Shown here one piece after another: positions 1 through 13,100 of a stretch of DNA of 64,000 nt. Every line of letters begins with the position of its first letter. Positions within the stretch are counted from its first letter, which is position 1. This DNA is from Motacilla alba alba (Eukaryota; Chordata; Aves; Passeriformes; Motacillidae), in NCBI RefSeq assembly GCF_015832195.1, contig NC_052017.1, positions 76,199,801 to 76,263,800 on the forward strand. Direction: 5' to 3'. The translations under genes and the position numbers were made by a program. The notes under the pieces were generated by a model. That model had not been told where the DNA came from, did no database searches, and worked only from the letters and a program-made list of their open reading frames with translations.

Positions 1-1265
1 AAGGGCCCTTAATTGCAGTGACCACAAGACTGCAAAGTTTAAAATTCTGAAAAAAACAAAATGACCAAGGTAAATAGAATCACATAGACCTGGGGAGAAA
101 CACCTTTCACTTTTCAGGAATCTTCTTGGCAGGATGACATAAGAGTCTGAACTGGAGAACAGAGACACCATGGGCAGCTGATTGACCTTTAAAGACAATG
201 TCATCAGTTAGAGTGGTCTATGCCAGCATGCAAAAAGAAGCCACACAGATATTGCAGAAGACCCACAGGGGTGAACAGCAGAATCTTGACTGAAGATAGC
301 AAAACTAGAATGTACACAGAAGATAGAATCTAGGATGGGCTTCCTGGTTATTTCCAACAGAGGCATTGCCCAAGTGTGTAGAGGTGAGGTTAGGAAAGCA
401 GTAGCTCAGTTGGATCAAGAACTATAAAAGAACAAGGCTGACTTTTGTGAGTACATTGGCAGCAAAAGGCAGCCTAGGAAAATTGGGCCCATTGCTCAGT
501 GGGGCAGAGGATTTAATGACAATGGACATGAAAAAGGTCAAGCTGACAGAAAGTTCATGAATTTCAACAAAGGTGAATGCTGAGTCTTGGATCTAGGTTG
601 ATAAAATTTGCCATGCAGCAGTATGAGCTTGGTGCCAGCAGGGCAGAAAACATCTTTGCAGAGAAGGTCATGAGCAGGTCTTGGTAAAGAAAGCCAAGAA
701 AAGAAAGACAACTGCATTCTGCAGAATATTAGTCAGAAAGAAGCCAGTAGGCTGAGGGGGATAAACCTCTACCTCTATTAAGCACTTGTGGGACTGTATC
801 TGAAATATTGTGTGCAGTTTGAGCACCTCATTTACATAAAATACATTGATGTCTTGGAGCAAACTGAAGAAGCTACTGAGATGGTGGGGGTGATTGGAGT
901 ACAGGATGAATGAGGAGAGGTTAAAAGAGTTGGGTTTGTACAGTCCTAAGAAGATAAGCTGCAGGGAGGCTCTTGTTGCTCTCTTCAGGTACTAAATGAC
1001 AGAGAAGTGTACAAAGATGAAGGTGAATTCTTAATAGCGCATGGCAAAATAGCAAAATACAATGGGCACAGCTGGTGCATGAGAAATTTTGGTCAGAAAA
1101 ACATAAATATAATGAGAACAATCAAATAGTGGAACAGGATTCCCAGTGTGGTGTGCAGTCTCCACATTAAAGATATGTTAAACTTGACTGGACAAGTACC
1201 TGAATAACCTGATCTCCTTGTCCTTACTTTGAAAAGAGGTCCCATGAGACTACATAATTCTACTT
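1..1265 (+). mobile_element. CR1 LINE fragment, sense orientation, runs off left edge, RT core deleted
   Basis: This is an old copy of the avian CR1 non-LTR retrotransposon. Recognisable in order are the pre-RT part of ORF2 (about 1-545; for example the stretch around 480-530 with 'gggcccattgctcagtgggg'), then the late ORF2 segment that normally reads KFNKGKCxVLHLG (about 552-600). After it come the C-terminal segment (about 770-960, 'atgaggagaggttaaaagag') and the 3' UTR, ending near 'agaggtccc...ataattctac' at about 1236-1262. About 1 kb that should encode the RT palm and fingers is missing between about 545 and 552, so this is an internally deleted copy. All frames are broken by stops. Family membership is recalled from known avian CR1 consensus sequence, not computed. 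It is non-functional, and its 5' end lies outside the window. Confidence 0.8.
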
Positions 1266-4200
1266 CTCTATAGACACTGCTTAAAATTAGATAGACCGTA
1301 AAAAAAAAGAAAAAAAAAAAGAAGAACAAAGTGTCATGAATATAAAACAAAGTACATAACTTTAAAATTAAAAGTTTGCTTTATTGTTTGAATGTAAAAC
1401 TTTACTGTACTTCTGAGAAACCAGATAGAAACTGAAATGCAGCACTGCCACTTTGTTTCTAGCACAAATAACAAAAGATGTGTGGAAAAGCCCTTGTTAG
1501 GAGTTTCTGAGTTTTACCTTCTGCTTTTCAGAAAAGGGCTGTATGCAAAAGTACCAAGATAAGCACTGAAGATGCTTCTGACTTTATCTGAATTGAGCTG
1601 TACTGTCAAAAAAATTCAATATTTTTTAATTATTTCTGATGGGTACACAAATTAATGGAATAAAAACCAATCATACAGTGCTGGAGTTTTGACCATATTT
1701 TGATTTTTTCACAGTTGCTAAAAGATCAATACAGCATTTTGTACGACAAATATTTTTGTTACGTCAAAACATCATTAAGTGAAACCCATTTCCTCCATTC
1801 TTATTAAAAAAAAAAAGACTTTATTTGAAGTAGAGCCAGGATTTAATATCACTTTGTCATTTCACTGCACTATTTAAACAGAAAGAAATAATAAAAATAT
1901 TCCTGGAAATTAACCTGAAAATGAATTTCCAGTAAGCATCCTTAATCACTAATATTTCTAGCAGTAGAAGTGTATTTTCCTTCTAGTAAAAAAAATCTGA
2001 ATATCTGAGGATATAAATAAATAAACTCCCAGTGGTAATTAAGGCTGACATGGATTTTAACAGAGGCATTGAGGTTTTTTTGTTGGTTTGGTTTGTTGTG
2101 GTTCTTTTTTAATCCATTGAACTGACTAATGTACTCTTATCTGGACAAAATATTCCAATGTTATTAATTTTACAGGAATTCTGGGCCCTAAGGAAATACA
2201 TAAATAACAACCAGAGGTTTATTTCTCTATGAAGAACAAAATGTGACTGTTTCTGTTTAACTGTAGTGATTGTATTTTACTTAGTCTCCAGCCTTTCACA
2301 GTTTTGTAAATAAAACTCAATTTTTTTCAATGTGCCTGAACTACATGTATGTATTTCCATGATGTCAGTAAAGGAATATAAGAATTATTTATGCCAATTA
2401 AAAGAAAGAAGTATTCATAGAAATTCATTGATAATTCTTGATACTGAAATAGAGGAGACACAAATTATTTTATGTTGTTAACAGCAACTTCAACAGCATC
2501 TTGGCAAACCATAGAGGCTTGACTGTCAAAATTGTCAAAATTATAGCCAGGGACACAATAATGGCTGTGGTGTTGTTGTTTTCTACCTAGAGATGGACTG
2601 AGGGAGGTGACCTTACTGGGAGATTTATTGTAAGACTTTGCACAGGACAGAGGATCAGACTGTAGCTATAATTTTACTTCCCATTAGCTGTCAGTTAAAA
2701 AATCTGCTAGGAAGATGTCCTATTCACAGATTTCTTTATAGTACAGCCTAAAATTACATATTTGAGCATATTCAGCTGACAGTTACATGAAAGTAATGAT
2801 ACAGTTGAGAGGAAATAAATACTTTGAAGCCAATGAAACTTAGTTCCATGAGTGAATGGAAATTTTCTAAGAACATGCCCTTCATGGGATGAATATAATT
2901 TAAACATAGATGAAACAAGAAATAGTCTTATAATTATACATGTTGAAGGGCTATTCTAACATCAAGCAGCATGTGATAATTATTCTTTATAGTTTTATTC
3001 TTTTGTATTCTGCAATTTTCAGTTTGAACTATTTTGCTCATAACATTGCAGGCTAATGACTTTCAGACATGATAGTCAGGGTATGGTGTACCTGAGAATC
3101 CTCTAATAACTTCTTACAAAATGGTAAACTTGATTGATTGACTCAACTACTTTGCAGTAATCATTGAGGTGGGGTGGAGAAGAGGAGTTAGTCAATGGTT
3201 GGGAAGATTTTGAAATTGGCAGACTATTTGCTCATTGAGCTCAAGTCAGCTTCAGGCTGTGTGAACCAGCAGCCTCTCTGGCTTTTGCAAAAAGAATGTG
3301 AAATTTTTTTTCCTGGGCAATTTCAGTCACAGTTGCAAAAATGTGGCTGTACAATTCCAGGGCATTTATCTTTGAGTTATACTAAGGGATGGAAATGTCT
3401 GGCTCTGGTGGGGGTGTAAGCTGAGGACAAGGAATGGTTTTCTGGATCAGAGAGAATTACATTTTTGGTAGAAACAGGAAATGCCTTTAGAATCTGCCCT
3501 ATGAGGGAAATTGTCCTAAACCTGGGACTTGACATAAAATATATGATGATTTTCAGTGATGGAAAATCACTTTATGGAGAGACCCACCCAGACAGCAAGA
3601 GAAGCTGGAGCAAGCTTTGTGTGCTTTATTTTTTTCAGTCTTGGGGGTAAATTGTTGATGGAGTTAAAATACTCAAAAGAAGAATGGCAGTCCCTGCCTG
3701 TTAACTTAAAAATAAACTAAACAATTGTGAATTGATACATAATATAGAGGTAAATTAATACATTTTGCAGAGTAGTGTTTTGGTTTTTTTTTATGTGTAC
3801 TTTAATTATTTAGAGTACCTGTGCAGATATCTGTCTTCTAAATACCACAGAAATTATATTGAAAAATTAACTATTTTCTTCTTTTGCATAGTTTTTTTTC
3901 CAGCACATATTGTTACTGGCTATTCAAGTCTTTGGTCAACATTTTGTCCCTTCTTTTTGATCATAAATTATAGACATAATGTCTTAAGATCCTTATTTGG
4001 GAAACTGTTTGAGCAAAAGCATTTGTTTTTTCTGAGGGCTGTCTCTGTGTTAGAATATACACTGTGAGGAAGGATAGGTTAACTTCCAAGGTGTGGATTC
4101 AAACCAATATCTCGTTTGCCTCCCAAATGCAACTCTTTTTTCAGCTAAAAAGAAAACTCATTACCAGGTTTCTCCATCTGACTTGCACACTGCTTAAATA

Positions 4201-6684
4201 GGAACAGGATGCGTCATGACCATAGCAAAGAAAAGGGAAGCAATACAGTGAATATACAAGGAATCTCATCTGTTGTTTGAAATGGCAGTTTCCTAACACA
4301 AAAACGAGAGCTTTTACATTTCCACATCCTCAAGATTAGAATGTTGACAGCCATTGAAGAGCACCATGTCAAGTCACTGAACTGTCTTCCTTGCAGATCT
4401 TTTTTTTCATGTGATTTTAGGACTACATGGAAAACACTGGAAAATTAATGAAGATTGCTATTTGGTGGAAAAATGTGCAGCAGTATAAAATAATAAGGAA
4501 AGATAAGAAAGCAGGACTAAGAGAACTTAACCTCTTTAATGATTGATTGTGTTTAGTTAGCTATCTCAGCTAGCCACCCTTGTGAGTTAACTATCCTTGC
4601 AGATGGTCTTTTCTAGCAACAGGAAAGCATTTTTTAGCTCTACCTTATATAATGTTATTTAGTTATTTTCTAAGCGATCTTTATTAAAATAATCTTGAAT
4701 TATTTTAGAGCCTGCCCCCTAATTATTCAAGCCTGAATTGATATGAATAGTTCTTTCTTTCTGCATTGCAGTCTTTGTGAAAGTAAGATGTAAGAACTTT
4801 GAGATTGTAAGTATATGGTTTGTGGATTTACAAAAAGGTCTTTGAAAACTTTATACCACTGAAGAACATTTTTTAAATTAATTTTTCCTCCTATATACAC
4901 AAAAATTATAATATTTAATTTTTGTGTATCAGATCGACATTTTTTTGTAGAAATGCTTCTGTCAACAGAACAATTGTGCATTTGAGATTGAAAGAATTTT
5001 AGAAAGCCAGCTTTGACTGTGTCCATTAATAAGTCTTTGTTTACCTTTTTTCTGAAATCTTTGAAGTAAATCTTGTTTTAGGGAAAGTAGAGATTAGGGT
5101 AAAAGAATAATATTTGCAGCTGATTTAAACCTTTACTGCCATTTATAAGTCTATTATTTGTTCGAAAGCATTTAGATGTCAAACCTCAATATAAAATCCA
5201 TTGCAGTTATACTTCTATAAAGCTAGAGGCTTAAATGTTTACCAGAGAATCTTACTGTGTCCCAAAGATTCCTCAAGGTCAACAGCAGCCACCAGGAGAT
5301 GCTTCTGTTTCCATCGGCCCTGTAGTATCAACTTTCTGTATCCATCCTCACTGCAGCCCCAGAGAAGGAGGAAGAAATCTATGTCTGGGGTTCTTGTTAG
5401 GCTGTTCCAGGATCCAGTTTCTAGACTTAAGACACATTTAGGTAAGGGCTAGTTTGTTACCCAGTTGCCGCTAATCAAACCAAACTAAAGCAAAGTTAAG
5501 GTAAAATTCAAGTGCTAGCATCTGTCTATAGCATTCAAAACAGTCTAGACCACAAAATTTAAAACAATTTTAGGCTAAAGGGAGAGGCATTGCAGTTATC
5601 CTTACTGCACAAGCCTTGCATCAAATTATTTCTTCCTGACTCCTTGAGCTGAAATATATATATGCTGTCAAAATGGCAGTCAATCTCACACTATTTCTCC
5701 TTGTATTAAACCTCAAATAACACTTGCTCAAAAGGTTTTGTAAGGTAATTTACAAAGCACACTTGGTGGCCTCTTACATTTCATTGCATATGAGTCAACA
5801 CTTTACAACAATCTGTATTTTAAAACTGTGTGTTGCAAAGATCTCTGTAGAATAACTGAATGATAACATTTCATTGGGACCAGATGTATTATGTGCTGAG
5901 ATCCCCCCTATCTAGACATAATGTGAAAGTAAAGTAACAGGAGCACAAGAAACAGCAGCAAGTGTTCATGATGTATGAAAATGTGCAAAAGAGTTGATAA
6001 AGAAATTACCAGTTTGTGCTCATTTATTGAAATTACAGCTGAGAATGCCTGCCTGAATTGTGTTAGCATGTTTGATTCTGAAGAACTTACACAGAGAGAT
6101 TGAAGCATTTTGATTGAATTACTGTCTAACTGTACTGTTAATATCAGAACGGTTCACCAATCCCTTTCTTGGTACAACATTTTCTTGAAGGTCTAAAATC
6201 CATGATATAGAGAAATCATTCAGTTCAGCCATATAGTCTATTTTTCACTAAGGGTTTGCATCATCAGAGCTATATAGAAGATTATACCTGCGGACAAGTC
6301 CCTGGAATTCCCTGCTAAGCTGCACATTTAGTTTACAATTTCTGTATCAAGGGAATGCATATGTTTGGCTTGTAGACAAAACAGCACTGGCTCTTGAAGG
6401 GTAAAGCTAAGTCACATCATTACATGAATCATTATATTCATTAGCATTCATTGCCAGAGGGATTTTGGTCACTTGAAAACTTTCATTATGTGACAAAAAA
6501 ACCTCATAGAACAGCAAAAACCAAGATTACTTTCCTGTGTTTGAATTCAAGCATGATAACTGTTGACTGTACAAGAGACCATCTAGCATACTTCTAGCAT
6601 ACACCATACTTCTATGCACCTATCTAAGGGAATTGGGCATTAAATATTTTTTTCTTTGAATGATCTGTCATTTTTGTGAACATA
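1266..6684. other. AT-rich non-coding stretch
   Basis: I recognise no gene here. Open frames are short and unrelated to known families. It contains A- and T-rich tracts (about 1300-1320, 1805-1816) and a T/G-rich tract at about 2070-2110. An exon-like segment at 5207-5441 is listed separately. The 3190-3650 part is less AT-rich and has two short open frames, but I see no motif in either. Confidence 0.6.
5207..5441 (+). other. Exon-like segment with a strong donor (unproven)
   Basis: The segment is bounded on the right by a consensus donor (TTTAG|GTAAGG; GT at 5442-5443) and on the left by an AG after 'tccattgcag', whose pyrimidine tract is weak. It is richer in G+C than its surroundings. Two overlapping open frames run through it (5201-5452 and 5235-5441), neither resembling a family I know. 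It could be a non-coding 5' exon of the cadherin gene, an unrelated lncRNA exon or chance. No CR1 or LTR match was noticed. Confidence 0.15.
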
Positions 6685-7615
6685 TTCCTCCCCAGTTGCA
6701 GGACTTGGGTTTTTTTTTTCCTTGATGAAATTCCTGGCATTACTCTCTATCCATTTCTCCTGCCTCTTGACATCCTACTGAGTGGCAGTACAACCATCTG
6801 GTTCATCTCTCACTACCCCCACCCACCACTGGTTTTATATCATCTGCAGTCCCCAGAAGAGTGGACTATGTCCCATTTTTCAGGTCATTTAAGAAGATCT
6901 AAATAGTACTGTGGCCCCTCTATTGGCACTTGGGGTACAGTGGCTTCCTGTGGAAGCAGTGGCTTCCAGCTGGACTTTGTGCTGCTTACCACAACCCTCT
7001 CTGCCTGGCCCATCAGCCAGTTTTCAATCCACCTCACTGCACTTACACAACCCATACTTCATCAGCTTGTCTGTGAAGATGTTATAGCAGTGTCAAAAGC
7101 CTTCCTGATGAGGATGAGGTAATCAACACCCATTGGACTCACTCAGCCACCAAGCTGGTCCCCTCATAATTGATGGAATCAGGATGGTTAACCACAATTT
7201 CCACTTCATAAATCCATGCTGACTGCTCCTGATAATTTTCTCGTCTTTCATGTTTCTGGAAAGATTTTCCAATCCATCTCAGTGGTGGAGGTGAGTTTGA
7301 TAAGCCTGTGGATTCCTGGAACTTTTTCCTTGTCTCACTTGAATTTTGGAGTGATATTTGCTTTCTTTCAGTCTTCAAGATCCCCTTCTGGTTGCCACAC
7401 AATAACATCAGGCAGTTCCTACCGTACTTGTGAGTGCTTTCTATTAGGCTTTATGGGCTTATGTATGTTCAGATTATTTAAAATTTCCCTAATATGGTTC
7501 TCTTCCACCAATGTCTTTCTTACTCCAGACTTTACCAGTGCAAAAAGAGGCCTGTGATTCCTGAAGACTAGTTTTCCAAAAAAGACAGAACTGCAGAAGT
7601 CATTTAGTACCTCAA
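6685..7615 (-). mobile_element. CR1 LINE fragment, antisense, reverse-transcriptase region
   Basis: Read on the minus strand this is the central part of CR1 ORF2, the reverse transcriptase. The segment at about 7270-7300 corresponds to the 'GNYRPVSLTS' block. About 7195-7245 corresponds to the 'SQHGFTKGKSCLTN' block, and about 7075-7110 to 'KAFDTVSHNIL'. About 6950-7060 corresponds to the 'KYGL..WTxRWIENWLxGRAQRV' stretch. About 6690-6900 is the region after the FADD motif. The right part (7390-7615) corresponds to the ORF2 stretch just upstream of the RT. The reading frame is broken by many indels and stops, so this is a dead, 5'- and 3'-truncated copy. Assignment rests on recalled avian CR1 sequence. 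Confidence 0.85.
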
Positions 7616-9880
7616 GGAAAAATACTTACTCAGAAATATGTTTGGTTTGAGTCACTTCATAGAAAGTTTTTGTAGACCATTGCCTGAATTTCTTTTAGAG
7701 TGTTGTACATCACAGGTTTTCCAGGCCATGTGGGTGTTATATCCATGGAGTTAGGAGTCTGCCTACACCATGTGTTCATGTCTCAGTGTCATAGTTTAAG
7801 GCACCAAAGTGCCATTGGGTTTAAAGATTCCTGTGCATGGAATGCAAAAACAGCCTGAAGGTTTCAGAAGTTACAGTGCACTTTACATCAATGTACTTTG
7901 GTTTTTTCCCTTGCTCTGAGAATTTAAAAATACTGATGTCAGATGGTAGCCAATTTTATTTGTTCTGTTTTCACAGTGACTAAACTACACTGAAAAGAGA
8001 GTTAAGTGACTTACTTAGCTTGTGACTTGTTCATTTCCTGTACTTGAAATTTAATGGTTTTATGTTGCGTAAGTGTATAGTTAATGTTGATTATGTGTAA
8101 ACCTTAGATAATGGCTTTCTAAACCTGCTGCACATTTTCTTGGTAAATATATCCCCTGAAATGATTGATAGTTATTATTTTATACTTCAAATCTTCTTTC
8201 CTTTCTCCCAGCCAGTGTAGGGAGAAAAGTTATCACACTAAAAGCCTGATTTTGTTCTGCTCTTGCACATGCAATCCATTTGCTCAGTGGGATTCCAGCT
8301 AATAGAATTAGAAATAGATTCCAGCTATTCCAGTATAGAAACAAGAACATCACACTGGGGGATGTAAGCACCTAACAGAGACCTGAAAGCTTCCAACCTT
8401 AAGCTTCGCTAAAGGAAAATGATCTTAGTGATCTTACTCTGCTGTATCTCAGGCAAGAATTAGAGAAAAATTAAAAACCTTGTCTTGCCCACTTCAAACT
8501 TACTTGATAATACATGTCATATTATTTTAAATTGTTATCCGTATCTTGTATTTTCTTCAAGACACAGAAGGTAGTGTTGAACTTCTTTTCTTATTCTACC
8601 AGGAGCTTTTTTTGTAGGCGCAATTGGATTATGAGTTAAAATCAATGAGACTCCTTACTCTGCTCAGGAGTGTGTAGCAGATCACAAAATTTAGTGCTGT
8701 GTGTTCTGCTCTGTACAATGAGCTTTAGCCGATTTCTCCAGTAAGCCCACTGCAATTACTGAAGCCACTCAAGGAATGACGCCTCTCACAGTTCAAGTCA
8801 AGGCTTTGATTGCACCCTATTTTGTCTAGCACTTGGTCAAAAGATGTACTGAATTGTTTCAGACACTTGGTTTTTCTTTAATGATATGTGAAAGGAATAA
8901 ACACATGCAGTGTTTGTTTTTTCCTAGTAATAATTTCTGTGCAGTGGGAGATATGACTTAAGAAATAATTTAAATAACCCTTTCAGAAACAGCATTTCAG
9001 CAGTTTAATTTGGTTTCCAGAAGCTGTTTCCTTAAAGTTACCTCTGTCAGTCACTGGCAGGACTGATGAATATATGAGCAACCTTTCCTTAGCAAGCACT
9101 GAAAATACATGTGTTAAACTGTTTTCCTTCCTCCTGGGCCCAAATTTTATAAACATTTTAGACTTCCAGAGGATTATTTTGGATCATTCTGTTAGCAGAG
9201 ATTATAATCAGGTGTATTGTAACTGGATTTGTGATGCTACACTGTAATTTTCAACAGAATAATTGAGAAAATACTAATAATGATACAAAACAGATGGACA
9301 GTTCATACTAACTATATTCTTCATTAAGAATTACACAAATTGCAAGATTATGAAAGACATCTGTAGGAATACAGAGCATTCAGAATCTTCTAAGAGACAC
9401 AACACATGGATGTTTTCAAATAAAATAATTGGTATCTGAAATCACATAATAATATTTTTATTTCTGCCCAAGAATAAAATATGCACTGGTAAAGCTAAGC
9501 CATTTCTGGAGGGTGAGTATCCAGTCTTGATTATAATATCAGCAAACTCTTAAACAACAAAGAAAGAATGCAGGATGAGGAAGGCAAGCTGGAGAGCAGA
9601 CAGAAATAAGCAAAATTAGTGGGTTGTTCTAAAAACTAGACAGATGATGCTTGATGCTTCAATAGTGTCTAGTAGAAATTGTGGAGGCCATTCTCATTTT
9701 TTAAAAAAACAGATAAATCACTGACCTCAACCCAAAAAACCTGCAGGAATTACCCTAATTTTTGTAAACAATAGTTCTCTCATCTCTTACTGTCACTGTG
9801 AGAAGGTGAATGTTTCTCTATTTGATTGAAATAAGCATAATTACAGTAACTGATGCAGTGAGGCATGCTTTATTTTACTA
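7616..9880. other. AT-rich non-coding stretch
   Basis: I see no gene, repeat family or RNA gene here. It is unique-looking AT-rich sequence with short chance ORFs only. Confidence 0.55.
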
Positions 9881-10110
9881 GTCCCATCCAACCTGACCTT
9901 GAATGTTTCCAGGGGTAGGGCGTTCACAACCTTTCTGAACAACCTGTTCCAGTGTTCCGCCACATCATTGTAAAAATCTTCTTCCTTGCAACCAGTCTAA
10001 ATTTACCTTCTTTCAGTTTAAAATCACTATCCCTTTTCCGATATCAAAAGGCCCTAGTAAAAGATTTGTCACCACCTTTCTTATAATCATCCTATATTAT
10101 GCACAGTAGA
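9881..10110 (-). mobile_element. CR1 LINE 3' fragment (CR1-Y-like), antisense
   Basis: The plus strand reads the reverse complement of a CR1 3' region. 'gtcccatccaacctgacctt' at about 9881-9900 is followed by a diverged 'gaatgtttccaggggtaggg', then 'aacctgttccagtg' near 9940. The 'aaatcttcttccttg' and 'ccttctttcagtttaaaatc' blocks complete it. The order and wording match the CR1 subfamily usually called CR1-Y. The terminal octamer repeat is missing and the copy is strongly diverged, so it is an old remnant. The right boundary is approximate. Confidence 0.75.
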
Positions 10111-13100
10111 AGATGGGAGTCTTGCAGCATATCTCACTTGTGCTTTTCCCTGTGATCTAATGGCAAAACTGGTCAGTTGCCCCATGGCCTTACTTTGCCT
10201 CTTCTGTTTTTCTGTTGGTGGTTTGCAAATTCCTTCACCATTTTCTCTCTAGGAGTACTGAAGAAGAAGATACAGAAGTATTTCACCCTTTCCATTCCTT
10301 GACATTTTTTCAGGTCTCTCCTATAATATTGTAGAAATAATATTTTATTTTTCCTGGAGTGGCCTTGGGAATCAGAGCATGAAACAACTCCAATAATGTC
10401 CTGGTTTGTGCCCCTCCATTTTGTCCTGATTATGGCTCTGTTTTCATTTTGCAGGACTTGAGCACACACAGAAATGCCAAGTAAAACAGCTGTACTGGCA
10501 GGTGTCATTCTGGAGATGAGACTTATGACATTAAATTGAAATAGGTGAGGAAGGCAGATTAATTAAACACTTGATTAAGTACTCTATCTTCAGAAAAGAG
10601 TTGTTTGGTTTTTTTTTTTTAACAGGATCTCTCATCTCTAAATTCAGGTTTCTTGCAGTGCAAGAATACAAATGTGAATTCCAGAAAGTTGAAAAAAGTA
10701 TTGCTACCTATGAAAAAAAATATTTTATTGATAAAAATTTAATTGTGGCCTTGCAAGGGTATGAAGTTGGTAGCAGCTCATCTGTGTTTCTGTCCTGTGC
10801 AAAGTTACTCAAGTAGAGTGAGTAGAGCTTCAGATCTCATTTTAACTGACTACTGTTTGCATGTAGATTTTACCCCATGAAATTTGACATACCTCATTTT
10901 TCTTCTTGTTACATGGAAATAATAGCCATTTTCATCCAGGGAAGGTTTCTCTTCAAAAACACATTTATTTAATACATTTCCACCTATGCAGAACAGGGGC
11001 TGTCTCATTGCAGTGTGTAAGGAGTGATTGTGTAGTGCAACAGGGGTCTTGTTTTTATGTTGTCTGTCGGTATTGCCACCAGCTGCAGTGAATAGAAAAA
11101 CATTTTATAGCTGGTGTACTCTTGACAAGAGGTGTGAGAATGATACCGACTTTTTGAAAGCAAACTGTTCCTATTTCATGTTTTAGTCATGATGCATTTT
11201 ACATACCTTACAAAAAAAATTGTGCTCAACACAGTGGCATGTGTAATATATATTATGTTTGAAATGACTATTTAAAATTTAATTTTTTAAGATGCTATCT
11301 GGTGTTTTGTAAATGTGGCTTGCTGTAACTTGTAGGTCCTTCATCACACTAGTGTTATAGGAATAATACCCGCACATTTTATTTGTGCTAGAATCACAGC
11401 TATTAATAACTCTGTTGAATAGCCATTGTTAGCACTGCATTGCTTACTGAAGCCTCTGGGGAATGCTAAGCAATCAGCAGCTTTCAGGTACTTCTGAAAA
11501 GGTGTTTCTTACAAGTGCCTTTTTTTAATTGCATTTTCTCCAGTGGAAATTTTCAGGTTTTATATAAAAAATAAATAAAGTGAATGTGTTTTCAAAGAAA
11601 CTTAATTTTGTATCAAGTGGTAAACATTTGCATTTGCAAATGAAAAAAAAAAAGATACTGATATGGTGTTAGACAAACCTTGGCTAATCTTTTAATGCAG
11701 TTGACTAGTGGAGAATGCATTAGAAAAATATAATTAATTGTTGAGTTATTGATGGTTCACAGTTTGGTAAAAAGACAAACAAGCTAGTTTTATGTTTCTT
11801 TTTATATTTTTAATATAATTTTTGGTATTTTTTTTATTCTTGTTATTTTTAATATAACTTTTTAGTATTTTTATGGTTTTTGTTGTCTAAAGATGTTAAC
11901 TGTGTTCCACCATCCAACTGTGTGGATGTTCCACAGCATGCCTGAGAAGGATTTTTTGTTCAGACATTCTCGTTAGCTGTTATGAGAAAAAGTTGGTGTT
12001 AATACCACTGTTACACTGCTCTTTCCCTGAGAGATTTTTTTTAGTAAAATGCCCTCTCCCTCAGTTCCTTGAATTCTGATGTGTGTGTGGGTTTTTGTTT
12101 TTGTTTCCCAGCAGCTAAAGAGGCAGTAGGTTTGATTTGGCAAACCATTTGGAAAAGGAGGAGTGGAGAAGTGCCCTGTAACCATTGAACAGTAAGTGCC
12201 AGTTTTACCTGCTATTTTAGCCCCAGAAGTAAAAAGGATATGCAGATGGATTGACACCAAACTTGTATAATACTGAGAGGCATAGAAAAATGTGCACACA
12301 TAGAAGTAGAACTACTCTGAAATACTTCAAAAAGAAGGCCAAGAGATCTGCTTGGATGTAATTATGGATCAGGTCATGAGCAGTGTTTAGGTATACAACA
12401 TAAATTATTGAAAGCCAAAACTGAAAAGTACCTTAAGTGGCATTCCGTTAAATTGATTTGGATACTGAGTAGTTTGAAATACTCAATATACAAAGCCTCT
12501 AAAATTAGAAAAAGCAGTTTGGATGTGTGCACACTACTCTGCCCTTGGAAACTAGGAACTAATTGAATAAAGACATGCCTGTCAACAGTATTTGCATGCT
12601 ATTAAAAATGCTGCTCTGCTTTATACTAAAAATGACTGTCAACTTTGTTTGCAGTATGCTTGTCTGTTAATTTTAATGCTTTTTTGATTCATGTCAAATT
12701 AAAATTTCAATTTCAAAATGCAGGTGTTAACTGCTTTCAATTTCTCCACAGCAGAAAATATCTCTGTAGCAAAAAGCACTATATAATAATGAATATTACA
12801 GGATAGATTTGGGTGTGAGAGGCTGAGCTATCCTAATGAACACTAATGAGTGAAGCTCGGCCTTAGAAGCGTTTAAACGTATTTGTCAGCGTATTATTCA
12901 CTTAAGCTGTTATTTGAGGATAGTAACACAAGAAATATATTTAAACTTTACACAATATATAATACAAAAAATTTTTGATTATTGAACAAATTAGTTTAAA
13001 ATGAAATTTTTGCTTTTCTTTCAATAGAAAATATTACAGCAGCTGAGGCAAAAGTTCATAGGACTAGGTTATACGTTTGTTAGCTGAGAAAATATGAACA

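Noticed and set aside
7780..7860. Possible LTR edge around 'cagtgtcatagtttaag'
   Set aside because: Only a few bases resemble the start of a common avian LTR and nothing further along matches.
10173..10508. 111-codon minus-strand frame
   Set aside because: No motif recognised, and it sits beside a CR1 fragment in non-coding DNA. Length is within chance expectation for the window.
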